DNA of 64,000 nucleotides from Paradesertivirga superstes (lineage in GTDB: Bacteria; Bacteroidota; Bacteroidia; Sphingobacteriales; Sphingobacteriaceae), in NCBI RefSeq assembly GCF_037622515.1, contig NZ_JBBJCN010000004.1:1-64000 (forward strand), read 5' to 3'. Made by a program: the position numbers and the translations under genes. Shown in pieces: positions 27,868 to 37,717 of the stretch. The notes beneath the pieces are model-generated. The model was not told the DNA's origin. It was given only the letters and a program-made list of their open reading frames with translations, and searched no databases. Each line of letters starts with the position of its first letter. The first letter of the stretch is position 1.

Positions 27868-28605
27868 TTAAGGCTTCCATGATTTTAATCTTCTTTTGAA
27901 AAAATAAAAACGGTAGCGAAGATTATCATACAGAAAGGCTACAACCAAGCAACCTGAAGCAAAAAGAAGTGTTTTTAATTGATAGGTGCCAAACAGAAAA
28001 CCACCTAAAATACATCCTGTGAAGAAAAATGCGATAATCAGCAATCTTAAATAGATGCTTTTCGACAATCTTTTAAGTTCCTTCGTTTTACGAAAGAAAA
28101 ATAATTGCGATAACTCAATTCCTAAGTCCGTAAAAAGGCCTGTTAAATGGGTAGTACGCACAGTGGATTGCGATACCTGGGTGACCAACGAATTTTGTAT
28201 TCCCATAGCGAATAATAAGACGTAGGCTATCAGGTGACCGCCATGATTCTGAAGCATTAAAGAGGTGCCGAAAAAAGCCACAAAAACCAATAGGGCTATC
28301 TCAATAATCATTGGGCCAGAATGAGAAACTTCAGGGTTTGTTCTTGATATAATTCCAATTAAAAAGCTCGATACAAAGGCGCCAAACAAAAAGAATAAAA
28401 TATACAGTAAGAAAATTACTGAAGTCATATAATTTTTATTCACCAGCTCTTCTGCAAAGTATGCAAAATGACCGGTTACATTTGTTGTTAAAGTTTTTAC
28501 AGATAAAACTCCGGTAACATTAACCATGCCTGCCACAAAAGAGAGCATAGCAGCCAATCGTAAATTATGTATATACGCTCTACTTCTGCCTTTGTGACGA
28601 AACAT
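27868..28605 (-). CDS. YoaK/DUF1275 family membrane protein
   Basis: 245 residues with six membrane segments (AAMLSFVAGMVNVTGV; FLLYILFFLFGAFVSSFLIG; GIQNSLVTQVSQSTVRTTHLTGLFTDLGIEL). The last motif marks DUF1275. The function is not established. It converges with the cco operon, leaving only 22 bp between stops. Confidence 0.85.
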   Translation of the reverse strand: MFRHKGRSRAYIHNLRLAAMLSFVAGMVNVTGVLSVKTLTTNVTGHFAYFAEELVNKNYMTSVIFLLYILFFLFGAFVSSFLIGIISRTNPEVSHSGPMIIEIALLVFVAFFGTSLMLQNHGGHLIAYVLLFAMGIQNSLVTQVSQSTVRTTHLTGLFTDLGIELSQLFFFRKTKELKRLSKSIYLRLLIIAFFFTGCILGGFLFGTYQLKTLLFASGCLVVAFLYDNLRYRFYFFKRRLKSWKP

Positions 28606-28668
28606 GTTTTTTATTATAAATGCAAATTACGACTAATCTCTCCCTAAGCGCTATACCAGCTCTTATAT

Positions 28669-29910
28669 TTAACAAACAAATTTAATACAAGCGTTGGTGC
28701 TAACAATTAGTGCCGCAGCATTTCCTCCAAATCCCGCTGCTGTTACCAATATTCTGTTAATAGATTTCTTGTTTTGATAAGCAATTTGAGAAACAGGATA
28801 AGGAAACTCGAGATAAGATTGGGTTTTCAATATGTGTATCGCATAATCCAAACTTAAACACGCTGATGCGCCAAGAGTATGGCCCGTCATCCATTTTGAA
28901 GAAGTTATTGCGGGTATTCCGGTAATTTTGAAGACTTCCTGTATAGCGTTTAATTCCGCATAATCACCTGCAACAGTACCGGGTGCATGCATAATAATCA
29001 GGTCAACTGGCATAGAACACAACGATTTATTAAGGGCATTTTTAATTGCCATTGTAAAATTCTGTCCTTCTTTTGAAATACCTGTTTTACTCTTTATATT
29101 CTCAAATCCAAAACCTATCGATTCTATAATAATTGGTTCTGATTTATCCGAAAGTAATTCGTCTTTATTCAGCATTTCCAGCGCAAAAATACCTGCTCCC
29201 TCCCCTAAAACAAACGTGTTTTGTTTCTGCTCATTTAAGGGTCTGCAGGGATACGATGTCGTATTGTCATCAGAATAAATACCCAGAGCTTTCATTTGAG
29301 CTATGGTAAAAGGAGTTAGCGGCGCTTCGGACGCTCCAGCCAGAAACCTTTTAGCCATACCAGATTTTAACCAGGCAAAACCGTTTGCTATGGCCTGCAA
29401 ACCGGTAGAACAGGTAACCGAATGACTTATTGCCGGACCTGTTGCATTGAGATCCTGAGCAACCCATGATGATATATTGCCTAAAGTTGTGAGGGGGGAT
29501 GTAACCGCCGAAACTGTTCCGTATTCGTTAAATTCTTTTAGGTATTGTTCAACTAAAGCAGTTGCCCCTCTGGAGGAGCCAATATTTACACATATATTAT
29601 CTTCGTCAGGCCACCCAGCATTCTGAACGGCTTTTCGGGATGCATAAATTGCCATCAAAACAGAACGATCCAATCCTTTATATATCTTATTATCTGTGAT
29701 TAACTGCTCCAGCAACACCGAACCTTCCTTTTGTAAAGAGCCAATTGGTGCGTTATTTAGCAACTGAAAATTTGCCTTACCTGATTGGTAGCTTTTTCGG
29801 ATCGTTTCCAAATCATGACCTAGGGCTGAAATGGATCCATAGCCTTTTATAGCAATGAAATTTTCCAGTCTATTGAATCCCTGCAATATCCGGTTCGGAG
29901 ATGCCTTCAT
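28669..29910 (-). CDS. Beta-ketoacyl-ACP synthase (FabF-like)
   Basis: Thiolase fold with the Cys-His-His catalytic set of elongating ketosynthases: VTCSTGLQAIANGFAWL (active Cys), MHAPGTVAGDYAEL (His) and MTGHTLGASACLSL (His), plus GEGAGIFALE. Homology begins at IAIKGYGSISALG, so the start is uncertain: ATG at 29910 or TTG at 29886, both overlapping the queD stop at 29870. It may extend fatty or polyene chains; no ACP gene is adjacent. About 400 residues, a little smaller than FabF. Confidence 0.85.
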   Translation of the reverse strand: MKASPNRILQGFNRLENFIAIKGYGSISALGHDLETIRKSYQSGKANFQLLNNAPIGSLQKEGSVLLEQLITDNKIYKGLDRSVLMAIYASRKAVQNAGWPDEDNICVNIGSSRGATALVEQYLKEFNEYGTVSAVTSPLTTLGNISSWVAQDLNATGPAISHSVTCSTGLQAIANGFAWLKSGMAKRFLAGASEAPLTPFTIAQMKALGIYSDDNTTSYPCRPLNEQKQNTFVLGEGAGIFALEMLNKDELLSDKSEPIIIESIGFGFENIKSKTGISKEGQNFTMAIKNALNKSLCSMPVDLIIMHAPGTVAGDYAELNAIQEVFKITGIPAITSSKWMTGHTLGASACLSLDYAIHILKTQSYLEFPYPVSQIAYQNKKSINRILVTAAGFGGNAAALIVSTNACIKFVC

Positions 29911-30253
29911 AAATTGTTCCTGATGTGGGAGTTTCTTTAAGCTCAATCCTGCTTAATAGCGGAAGCTGCGGCTTTATATTGTCCCATAACCAAATTGAAA
30001 GCAGTTCGCTGGTTGGATTTTGAAGATCTTCAATATTATTTAAAAATGTATGGTCTATTACTTTTACTACCGATTCTACAATTGTTTTCAACTCGGCAAA
30101 ATCAATAACCCACCCTTCTTCCTTTTTTACTGGTCCTTCAACAAACACCCTAAGATGATAGCAGTGGCCATGAAGTTGCCTGCATTTATGTCCCTCAGGA
30201 ACATTGGGAAGAAAATGAGCTGAATCGAATGTGAAATCTTTATATAAAATCAT
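29870..30253 (-). CDS. queD: 6-carboxy/6-pyruvoyl tetrahydropterin synthase (QueD-like)
   Basis: 127 residues. Zinc ligands are in FDSAHFLP (His) and CRQLHGHCYHL (HxH); the catalytic Cys precedes the HxH. WVIDFAELK and VELKETPTSG-like (IELKETPTSGTIYEG) complete the family signature. It converts dihydroneopterin triphosphate in queuosine or pterin synthesis. It overlaps the ketosynthase gene, so they are translated together, an unusual pairing. Confidence 0.9.
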   Translation of the reverse strand: MILYKDFTFDSAHFLPNVPEGHKCRQLHGHCYHLRVFVEGPVKKEEGWVIDFAELKTIVESVVKVIDHTFLNNIEDLQNPTSELLSIWLWDNIKPQLPLLSRIELKETPTSGTIYEGISEPDIAGIQ

Positions 30254-30275
30254 TGAGAATATTTAAAGCAAAAGT

Positions 30276-30312
30276 CTGCACCATTGCTACCAATTCAAAT
30301 GATCTTAATCAT
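30276..30312 (-). promoter_or_regulatory. Candidate Fnr-like site upstream of queD
   Basis: ATGAT-CTTA-ATCAT (30299-30312) is a perfect 5-bp inverted repeat with Fnr spacing. On the minus strand it reads GATTAAGATCATTT, close to the ccoI site GATGAAGATCATTT. GACTTTTG (30276-30269, minus) is a one-mismatch -7 box, 29.5 bp from the centre. Weaker than the cco sites. Confidence 0.4.
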
Positions 30313-30678
30313 CAGGACTGTATATTAAAGATTACCAAACAGAACTATACCGGTTATAGCGGGTTCTGAACTTAGTTTTAGGAACTATTACAGCTTACTC
30401 GATAAAATCGTATAGTATTTTGGAGAAATCGTAAAGGATTCTGATTGTCCATTCTTGTATCCTTGTCGGAAGCGCCATTTGTAAAATTATCCGCTAAGAT
30501 TACCTGCTCCATTAAGCGTATAAAATTCAATTATTAACATAAAAAAACATCAGATGACTTAAGCTGGATCTACATTCTAATTATTTGAATTTCTTAAGGC
30601 TGAATTTAATTCAGCCGGATTTATTGCCGGCGTTGCTCAACGTCTGTTGCAAAATTACTTACCTGTTAAACTTAAATT
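30313..30678. other. Intergenic region before the lyase gene
   Basis: About 365 bp. It must hold the promoter of the downstream lyase, but I see no clear TAnnTTTG box. No gene recognised. Confidence 0.5.
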
Positions 30679-33600
30679 ATGAATCTAACCATTACTCAAC
30701 AAGTAAAGAAAACTATCTTGTTTTGCACCTCCCTCCTTTTTTCGGGAGCCGCATTTTCACAACTTCCGGAAGCGAAAGTGGATTTCAATATGCACGGAAG
30801 ACCTTCAGCAGAAGTTCAGGAACCAGGCTACACTCCATGGGTACTAAAAAACGGGCTACTGGATTCCATCAGTGTTAATGGCCTTAAATTTATCGTAAAA
30901 AAAGGACCTCGTGGTTTAAATATGTCTGGAACGTATTTTAAAGCCAGCGTACAAGCAGGCGCGTTCAATGCAAGATTTACCAACGACGGCATCTTTGTAA
31001 AGGATGGAGACTTTGCATTAGGAAGCCAGATAGATTTAATCATTAAGGGATTGCCTGCTGGGGAGCATACCCTCGTTACCTATCATAACATCCCTGACAA
31101 CGTCGCCGTAGCCGCTGTGTGTCCGCTTGATGTCTATGTGAATAATATTTTAACAGTCGAGAACCTTATTCCTACCGTACGGCTCGAGAAAATGACAGAA
31201 TGTGCGACATCTGAAATACAGGTTAACGTTGAAGCGGGACAGCAGGTTGTAATTTCTTACCGTGCAAAAACCACTGGCAGCCAACCTGTAAAAAATGTTT
31301 ATATAAACGGATTTCAGCTAAACGGGGTTAATGCTGGCAAAAAATCCAGATCGCCGCATCCTGCTCATGGGGAAGAACATCTCGACGTTCCTATCGGAGG
31401 GAGCCTGGAACTGAGTTGGGAAAAATCGCCAACGGCACTTTCGCATGATGTATATTTTGGAACAGACTCAATTTTAGTGGCCAATGCAGATCGTTCTTCT
31501 ACATTTTTTATGGGAAACCAGCCTGCTAACATCACCACGTATACTGCCACGAATCTATACACCATGGATAAGTATTATTGGAGAGTAGATGAAGTGGGTT
31601 CGCAAGCATTATACAAAGGAAATGTATGGCATTTCAGAACACGCCAGCTTGCTTTCCCGGATGCTGAAGGATACGGACGTTTTGCTCGCGGAGGTCGTGG
31701 TGGCAAAGTAATTGAGGTCACGAATCTTAATGACAGCGGAGCAGGCAGCCTTAGAGCGGCTGTAGAAAACAATATTGGTCCGCGTACCATCGTATTTAGC
31801 GTTTCGGGGATAATTCAACTGCAATCACGGTTAGTACTTAAAGACCCTTACGTTACTGTAGCCGGACAAACAGCTCCCGGAAAAGGTATCTGTATCCGTA
31901 GCTCTCCGTTTGGAATTACAGGTAACGATTGTATCGTAAGGCATGTGCGGGTTCGCTTAGGTGGAGGAAGAACTTTTGATGGAATGGGATTGACGGGTGC
32001 CAATCATTCAATTATGGACCATTGCTCTATCAGCTGGACCATTGATGAAGCGTTCAGCTCAAGAGGTGCAAAGAATATTACTCTTCAGAGAACACTTATT
32101 TCAGAAGCACTTAATCAGGCTGGTCACCAGAATTATCCAGCAGGAAACAGACATGGTTATGCAGCAACCATAGGAGGAGACAGAGGCAGCTTCCATCATA
32201 ATTTGCTTGCTCATAACGAAGGACGAAACTGGAGTCTTGGCGGAGGTTTGGATGGAAATGGATACTATTCTGGAGAATTGGATATCGCCAATAATGTGGT
32301 GTACAACTGGGGCGGCAGAACTACCGATGGTGGTGCCAAAGAAGTAAACTTTACCAATAACTATTACAAACCTGGACCAGCGACCAGACACTTTTATGCC
32401 TTTACTTTAAATCATGAAGGTGTTGGAAAAGGTACACAACGGTGCTATTTTAATGGGAATGTAATGCCTGGTCGTTTTAACGAAAACAACCAGATGTTAG
32501 GCAGAAGATCCGTTAATTCGAATGGCGATACCAGTTCGTATCAAACGTTTGTAAGCGCGCCTTTCTTCACTTCGTATGTGGTAACAGAAAGCGCGTATAA
32601 AGCTTATAAAAATGTACTCTCTGACGTGGGTTGTACTCAGCCGGTATTTGACGATCATGATATCCGAATTGTTAACGAAACACGAGACAGCACATATACA
32701 TACGTAGGAAGCAAAACTGGATTTAAAGGCTTACCCGATGACCAGGCGGATGTTGGCGGCTATGAAGATTACCCTGAAGTAAGAAGAGATTCTGACTGGG
32801 ATTCTGACCACGATGGTATGCCTGACTGGTGGGAAAACCTAAAAGGATTTAATCCACATTCTTCTCCTGGAGATTTCTCAGAAGGTAACGCAGATCCTGA
32901 CCGTGACGGAAACACACCTCTTGAAGAATACCTTGAGTGGATGTCTACTCCTCATTACAGCACGAAAGGAATGGAACCAATTCTAATTGACCTGAGCAAC
33001 CTTGCCAGAGGATATAAGATATCGCCTAAATTCACTGTTTCCGGCGCGGTTAATGGAACCATAAGCGTTAATGATAGCATCGCCCGATTTAAACCCTCTA
33101 AATTAGGTTTGGGTTCGTTTTACTTTACAGTTACCGATTCGGAAGGAGCTTCAATGGCCAGGAAAATAAATATGCTAAGTGGTGATTTCACCCACAAAGC
33201 ATCTTCCTTAACGTTCGAAGCAACCAGACTCAATCCTCAAAATGTAAACCTTACATGGGAAACTAAATACGAAGCAAATAACGAAAGCTTTCAAATCGAA
33301 AGGAGTTTTTCAGATGTCAATCATTTTGCTAAGCTTGGAAAAAGTATTCTATCCAAAGGGAAAAATGGAGCTGCGGCATCGTTTACCTATAACGTGAATG
33401 ACAAGAATGATTATTTAGGCAACACCTATTATCGTGTTGTGACCAAGGACCGGGATGGTACATTAACGACTTCTGATATTCGCGTGGTAAGCGGAATGAG
33501 AAATGCAGTATTAAATGTATGGCCAGTTCCAAATGACGGGAACTTTAACGTACAGTTAATCAACGTAAATTATAATTGCGTACTGGAAATTTATGATATG

Positions 33601-33744
33601 AGTGGAAAATTGATTAAGACTCAAAACATGGAGAATTCGGTTGCGGTGCCTGTACAGTTAACTACAACAGGTATATACATTCTTAAAGTAAGCAGTATAG
33701 CCGATTCGGTGGTCCTCTTTAATAGAAAAATAGAAGTGCAATAA
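30679..33744 (+). CDS. Secreted pectate-lyase-like (PL1) protein with type 9 sorting tail
   Basis: 1021 residues with a signal peptide ending AFSQ. Residues ~30-220 form a beta-rich binding-like domain, ~225-320 a fibronectin-like segment, and ~325-640 a right-handed beta-helix of the PL1/pectate trisaccharide-lyase type (AFPDAEGYGRFARGGRGGKV; VTNLNDSGAGSLRAAV; DHCSISWTIDEAFSSRG; IVRHVRVRLGG). A calcium-loop-like DSDHDGMPDWWENLKGFNP occurs near 710, and the last ~80 residues form a sorting domain (VWPVPNDGNFNV ... GIYILKV). It should be exported by the type 9 system and cut polygalacturonan outside the cell. A strong hairpin terminator follows. Confidence 0.88.
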   Translation: MNLTITQQVKKTILFCTSLLFSGAAFSQLPEAKVDFNMHGRPSAEVQEPGYTPWVLKNGLLDSISVNGLKFIVKKGPRGLNMSGTYFKASVQAGAFNARFTNDGIFVKDGDFALGSQIDLIIKGLPAGEHTLVTYHNIPDNVAVAAVCPLDVYVNNILTVENLIPTVRLEKMTECATSEIQVNVEAGQQVVISYRAKTTGSQPVKNVYINGFQLNGVNAGKKSRSPHPAHGEEHLDVPIGGSLELSWEKSPTALSHDVYFGTDSILVANADRSSTFFMGNQPANITTYTATNLYTMDKYYWRVDEVGSQALYKGNVWHFRTRQLAFPDAEGYGRFARGGRGGKVIEVTNLNDSGAGSLRAAVENNIGPRTIVFSVSGIIQLQSRLVLKDPYVTVAGQTAPGKGICIRSSPFGITGNDCIVRHVRVRLGGGRTFDGMGLTGANHSIMDHCSISWTIDEAFSSRGAKNITLQRTLISEALNQAGHQNYPAGNRHGYAATIGGDRGSFHHNLLAHNEGRNWSLGGGLDGNGYYSGELDIANNVVYNWGGRTTDGGAKEVNFTNNYYKPGPATRHFYAFTLNHEGVGKGTQRCYFNGNVMPGRFNENNQMLGRRSVNSNGDTSSYQTFVSAPFFTSYVVTESAYKAYKNVLSDVGCTQPVFDDHDIRIVNETRDSTYTYVGSKTGFKGLPDDQADVGGYEDYPEVRRDSDWDSDHDGMPDWWENLKGFNPHSSPGDFSEGNADPDRDGNTPLEEYLEWMSTPHYSTKGMEPILIDLSNLARGYKISPKFTVSGAVNGTISVNDSIARFKPSKLGLGSFYFTVTDSEGASMARKINMLSGDFTHKASSLTFEATRLNPQNVNLTWETKYEANNESFQIERSFSDVNHFAKLGKSILSKGKNGAAASFTYNVNDKNDYLGNTYYRVVTKDRDGTLTTSDIRVVSGMRNAVLNVWPVPNDGNFNVQLINVNYNCVLEIYDMSGKLIKTQNMENSVAVPVQLTTTGIYILKVSSIADSVVLFNRKIEVQ

Positions 33745-33760
33745 GCGCAGTGTTCTAAAA

Positions 33761-33800
33761 AGAAAACCGGATTGAGCTCTTCAATCCGGTTTTCTTATTT
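33761..33800 (+). terminator. Rho-independent terminator after the lyase gene
   Basis: A 15-bp stem (AGAAAACCGGATTGA / TCAATCCGGTTTTCT) with a 5-base loop, followed by TATTTTA. It is near symmetric and may also end the convergent AraC gene transcript. Confidence 0.88.
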
Positions 33801-33855
33801 TACGGCTACTAACGATTCAGCTGCATCCTGGTTTACAAGCAATGCTAATTAGCTA

Positions 33856-34740
33856 TTACAAGTTTGCCAGACTGTTAAAATATTGTTTCCTATATTCCTG
33901 CGGAGTTTTTCCGACTACTTTTTTAAAATGACGATAAAAGTTTGATATGTTATGAAAGCCGCAATCAAAGCAAATTATTTCTGCGGGCAACCTATCGTCG
34001 ACAAGTAATTTACAAGCTTGACTTACTCGTATTTCATTCAGAAAATCGACATATGTCTTAGTGGTCATGGTTTTGAAATACCTGCAAAATGAGGTTATAC
34101 TTAGATTGCATAAGTCTGCGACTTCTTCCAGATGAATTTCCCGCATATAATTAGATAAGGCATGTTCGCAGATTTTATTCAGTCTTTTGGCATCATACTC
34201 ATTTCGTTGAAACAGCATATTGCTTCCGTTTACAATTGTTCTGCAATCTGTGGTATGTGCCATTAAATTCAAAATTTGCAGTAAAATCACAATCCGATCA
34301 AATCCACAAGTATTTAAAGCTGATAGGATAAGTTCTGAAAGCTTGTTTTGCGTTTGTCCATGAAACACCAAACCCATCCGGGCACGGTCAAATAATTTCA
34401 TAATACTTAGTGTTTCAGGTAAATGAAGAAATTCTTTACCTAAAAATTCGGGCACAAAGTTTATCACAATCGCATCAATTTCGAAGGCGGGATTATTTTG
34501 GTAATACAGATCGCTGCTTCTCCATGCATGTGGCAAGTTTTCACCAATCAGCACAATTTCTCCGTCTGAAAATTGACTTGTTGTGTTTCCTATAAAACGT
34601 ACACCTTCTCCTTTAACAACATAATGTAATTCTAATTCAGGGTGATAATGGCCAACGCCTACAAAATGAGGTTTGACGTCGCGCCGGATATTAAAAGATT
34701 TTTCGAGTTTTACGGGAACTTTCCGATATCGCGGTCTCAT
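33856..34740 (-). CDS. AraC-family regulator with cupin N-terminus
   Basis: 294 residues. An N-terminal cupin-like sensor (PHFVGVGHYHPELELHYVVKGEG) and a C-terminal double helix-turn-helix (EVADLCNLSITSFCRYFKTMT; ICFDCGFHNISNFYRHFKKV). It should activate carbohydrate genes on binding a sugar. It lies downstream of the SusCD operon on the same strand, with a terminator between, and converges with the lyase gene. Confidence 0.9.
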   Translation of the reverse strand: MRPRYRKVPVKLEKSFNIRRDVKPHFVGVGHYHPELELHYVVKGEGVRFIGNTTSQFSDGEIVLIGENLPHAWRSSDLYYQNNPAFEIDAIVINFVPEFLGKEFLHLPETLSIMKLFDRARMGLVFHGQTQNKLSELILSALNTCGFDRIVILLQILNLMAHTTDCRTIVNGSNMLFQRNEYDAKRLNKICEHALSNYMREIHLEEVADLCNLSITSFCRYFKTMTTKTYVDFLNEIRVSQACKLLVDDRLPAEIICFDCGFHNISNFYRHFKKVVGKTPQEYRKQYFNSLANL

Positions 34741-34817
34741 ATTAAAAACTTAAACCATGGCTTTCTAAAATAAATTCGCGGGGCAACTGACCTTGTGAAG
34801 GACTCAGAGACCTGTCA

Positions 34818-34852
34818 ATAAAAGAGGCTGCCTTTTTTGGGACAGCCTCTTC
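34818..34852 (-). terminator. Terminator of the susCD operon
   Basis: On the minus strand AAGAGGCTGtccC / GgCAGCCTCTT hairpin followed by TTTATT, 15 bp after the lipoprotein stop. Confidence 0.8.
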
Positions 34853-34866
34853 GAAAATTGTAATAG

Positions 34867-35805
34867 TTAATCAGCTATTTTAATCTGAAATTCCACATAA
34901 TCCCCTCCCTTGCTAAAGCTGTTTATCACAGTTGCGGTTAAGGCACCATATTTCCCTTCTTGTGTTTTAAAATAGATCATTTGTCCGGATGTAAACTGGA
35001 AAGGCCCTTTTTGACCAGGGTTTATCTTCGGTGTAGCTGCTTTTACGATTTGAGCGCCTGTCTTGAAATTAACAAAAGGCGCAATGGTTTCCGGCACACT
35101 GAATAACGTTGTGCGCTTGTTCCAGGAGTTCATATCGTAAAACGAATATAGCGGCTTATTTAAGGCATCCGGCGAAAATATGACATACTTTCTATCGTAC
35201 CTTTTGGGCGTTGTATTAGGAACGAGTACGAATATTGTATCAACTCCTAAATCAATTTTCGACTCATTTTCCTTTCCCTCGTTATAGCTGAATAATTGCC
35301 CGCTTGTTAGCGATAAAAAACACTTTTTCACCTGCTGAGAATCAGGAAAGAAAGCATAGCGCTCTGTCAGGAACGTTAAATTAGATTTTACATCAATAGT
35401 AACCTGTTTATGGCCATCACCCATGTAAACAAGTTCTTTATCTACAGGGAATACGCGATAACTTGTCGGTCCGATTCGTTTATCTGCCTTAAGTTTAATT
35501 GTATACGAAAATTCCCTTCTTTTTGAATTATCCGTTATCGGAATCTTTAATGAAGGGGCCGTCTGGCCAGTTTCCAGTAGCCAAACTTCGTACATATCCT
35601 TTTTAGCAGAGCTAATCGTAAAGTCGATATACACACTGTCTCCATCAGCCACTTCTTTATAGTCTGTTATGCTATAAGGAGAATTGTTGTGAAGGGTTAT
35701 CTGTACATCATCAAACATCGTAAAGATATTCTCCTCTTTTACACAGCCGGCAAGCAGCAGCATAATAACAAAAGGAGATACTATTTTAAAAAAACTTTTT
35801 TTCAT
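34867..35805 (-). CDS. Lipoprotein of the SusCD operon (probable surface glycan-binding protein)
   Basis: 312 residues with a lipoprotein signal (MLLLAGC, Cys near residue 21). An all-beta protein of unknown family; the N-terminal half (ISSAKKDMYEVWLLETGQ) looks Ig-like. In SusCD loci the gene after susD usually encodes a surface glycan-binding lipoprotein, which I infer here. It follows susD by 23 bp. Confidence 0.7.
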   Translation of the reverse strand: MKKSFFKIVSPFVIMLLLAGCVKEENIFTMFDDVQITLHNNSPYSITDYKEVADGDSVYIDFTISSAKKDMYEVWLLETGQTAPSLKIPITDNSKRREFSYTIKLKADKRIGPTSYRVFPVDKELVYMGDGHKQVTIDVKSNLTFLTERYAFFPDSQQVKKCFLSLTSGQLFSYNEGKENESKIDLGVDTIFVLVPNTTPKRYDRKYVIFSPDALNKPLYSFYDMNSWNKRTTLFSVPETIAPFVNFKTGAQIVKAATPKINPGQKGPFQFTSGQMIYFKTQEGKYGALTATVINSFSKGGDYVEFQIKIAD

Positions 35806-35828
35806 GATTTTAAATTAACAGTTCAAAT

Positions 35829-37700
35829 TTAAAGCGGATCGAAAGTACCACCCCATCCTATAGTTTGTTCAAGCAATGGAGAAGAGTTTAAAAACTGGTT
35901 CGGAAGACCTACGAAATAGTTCTTTTCCGGGAAAACCAATGCATTTGTCGAATTTCCTAAGCCAGTAGGGTTTCTTAAAAAGAAATACTGATAAGTGCTT
36001 TTAAGATTTGTATTTAGAGTATCCCGTCTCCTTTTGGCATTTGCAGGATTTATTTCCTCCAGCTGTAGCTTTAGATTATATGGTTGGCCATTTTTGGTAA
36101 TAGATTTTGTGGTCTCGATTGGAGAAACAAGGAAACCCGTTAGCAAATGCATTCTGCGGGTTCTGCGCAGATCCCAGCCGCGTTTACCTTCAAAAGCAAA
36201 CTCAATTTGACGTTCGTTTAAGATTAAATCGCGCATTTCTTGCTTATTGGTAGCTAATGCCAAGCCATAATCTTTTGTTCCAGGTTTAACTGTTGCCCGG
36301 ATTTTGATTTTTTTAACCATGTCCTTCGCACCGGCCAAATCATCGGTCTCGTTCAGACATTCTGCATAATTAAGAACAACTTCAGCGAATCGCAGCTCGA
36401 TCCAATCAAAACCATTCCCCCCTTTATCAGCGCTAACACCAACCGAACCCGAGGCTAAATTAGGGTCGGCGAAACGTTTACAATAAAACGGTTTACTGCT
36501 GCCCTCTACTTCGCTATTATAATTCCATTGCTTTCTGTCGGCTATTGCATTCAGCTTCCAGTCGCTTCCGTTGTAAGCAATGGTGGCATAGAACCTTGGA
36601 TCTCTAGCTTTCCAGTAAAGCACAGGGTCGTAAGTTGTACTTTGGGAGATAGGGGTTCCATCCTCCATAGGATAAGCATCTAAAAGTTTGGTGGTAGCAA
36701 CAAAACAGTCATTAGGGCTGCCGCCGGTCAGACCACCCGGACGAGATTTTGTTTCGATAGTCTGGAAGCGCTTCTCAAGGTCCTTCGAATAACCTCTAAT
36801 TATAATAGCCTCAGTATTACCGGCTCCCTCAGTTCTGAAAATGGCGGAATAGTCTGTCATTAATCCTATGCCGGAAGCCAGGCAAAGATCATAAGCCTCT
36901 TTTGAAGCCTGTAAAGCAGTGTTCCATTTTGTTTGATCAAAGGGATGAGCGGGGTCGTTAAGAGGATTGAATAAGGGACTTGCAGCATACAAAAGCACTC
37001 GTGCCTTGTAACAAACCGCAGCAAGCTTAGTAAACTTTCCGAATTCTGTGGCAGGATTCCACGCAACACCATCCAAATTTACCGAAGCGCTGTCCAAATC
37101 GCGAACAATTTGTTTTAAAACCTCAGAAGCTTTACTTCTTGGCGCAACTTCCAGATTTTCAGGGTCCTGCTCCTTCAGCATTAAAGGAACTCCTCCCCAT
37201 ATGCGAACGATATCAAAGTAGGCCATGGCCCGCAGCATATAAAGTTGGCCGATAAATTTCTTCCTTGTCTCGAACGGTAATGGACTTTGATAAAGTCTGT
37301 TCAAAGCAAGATTACACCTCCCGATTTCGAAGTATTTGTTATCGGTTTTGTTTGAACCCTGATATTTATTTGCGATAAACTTATAATCTTCATTTCTAAG
37401 TTCTGCCGTAATGCTAAAGGCTTTTTTCAGTGTCCCATCGGTAACATTTATAATACTTTCGTCACTCAGATACATAATGTTAAAGCCAGCCGTTTCGAAA
37501 GGCCATTCCGGCATCACGAGGTTATAAATTCCGTTAATATAAAGCTGTACGGCACCTTCATTCTCCCATAATCTCTGATCCATACCCATGCGGTCTGGCA
37601 GGAGAAATTTTTCTTTGTTACAAGAGGCAAGACCAAGCACAGCGAGGAAGAATGTTAAAACTGTTCTTCTTTTAAAATTTAGTTTCATTGCTGATTTCAT
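35829..37700 (-). CDS. SusD-family starch/glycan-binding lipoprotein
   Basis: 623 residues, lipobox near LGLASC. It has the SusD/RagB tetratricopeptide-like core: AYFDIVRIWGGVPLML, ALNRLYQSPLPFETRKKFIGQ, EAYDLC and LNERQIEFAFEGKRGWDLRRT near the C-terminus. It binds a plant glycan at the surface and closes over the SusC channel. Its start is 17 bp after susC. Confidence 0.95.
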   Translation of the reverse strand: MKSAMKLNFKRRTVLTFFLAVLGLASCNKEKFLLPDRMGMDQRLWENEGAVQLYINGIYNLVMPEWPFETAGFNIMYLSDESIINVTDGTLKKAFSITAELRNEDYKFIANKYQGSNKTDNKYFEIGRCNLALNRLYQSPLPFETRKKFIGQLYMLRAMAYFDIVRIWGGVPLMLKEQDPENLEVAPRSKASEVLKQIVRDLDSASVNLDGVAWNPATEFGKFTKLAAVCYKARVLLYAASPLFNPLNDPAHPFDQTKWNTALQASKEAYDLCLASGIGLMTDYSAIFRTEGAGNTEAIIIRGYSKDLEKRFQTIETKSRPGGLTGGSPNDCFVATTKLLDAYPMEDGTPISQSTTYDPVLYWKARDPRFYATIAYNGSDWKLNAIADRKQWNYNSEVEGSSKPFYCKRFADPNLASGSVGVSADKGGNGFDWIELRFAEVVLNYAECLNETDDLAGAKDMVKKIKIRATVKPGTKDYGLALATNKQEMRDLILNERQIEFAFEGKRGWDLRRTRRMHLLTGFLVSPIETTKSITKNGQPYNLKLQLEEINPANAKRRRDTLNTNLKSTYQYFFLRNPTGLGNSTNALVFPEKNYFVGLPNQFLNSSPLLEQTIGWGGTFDPL

Positions 37701-37717
37701 TTTTAAATAATTTATTT

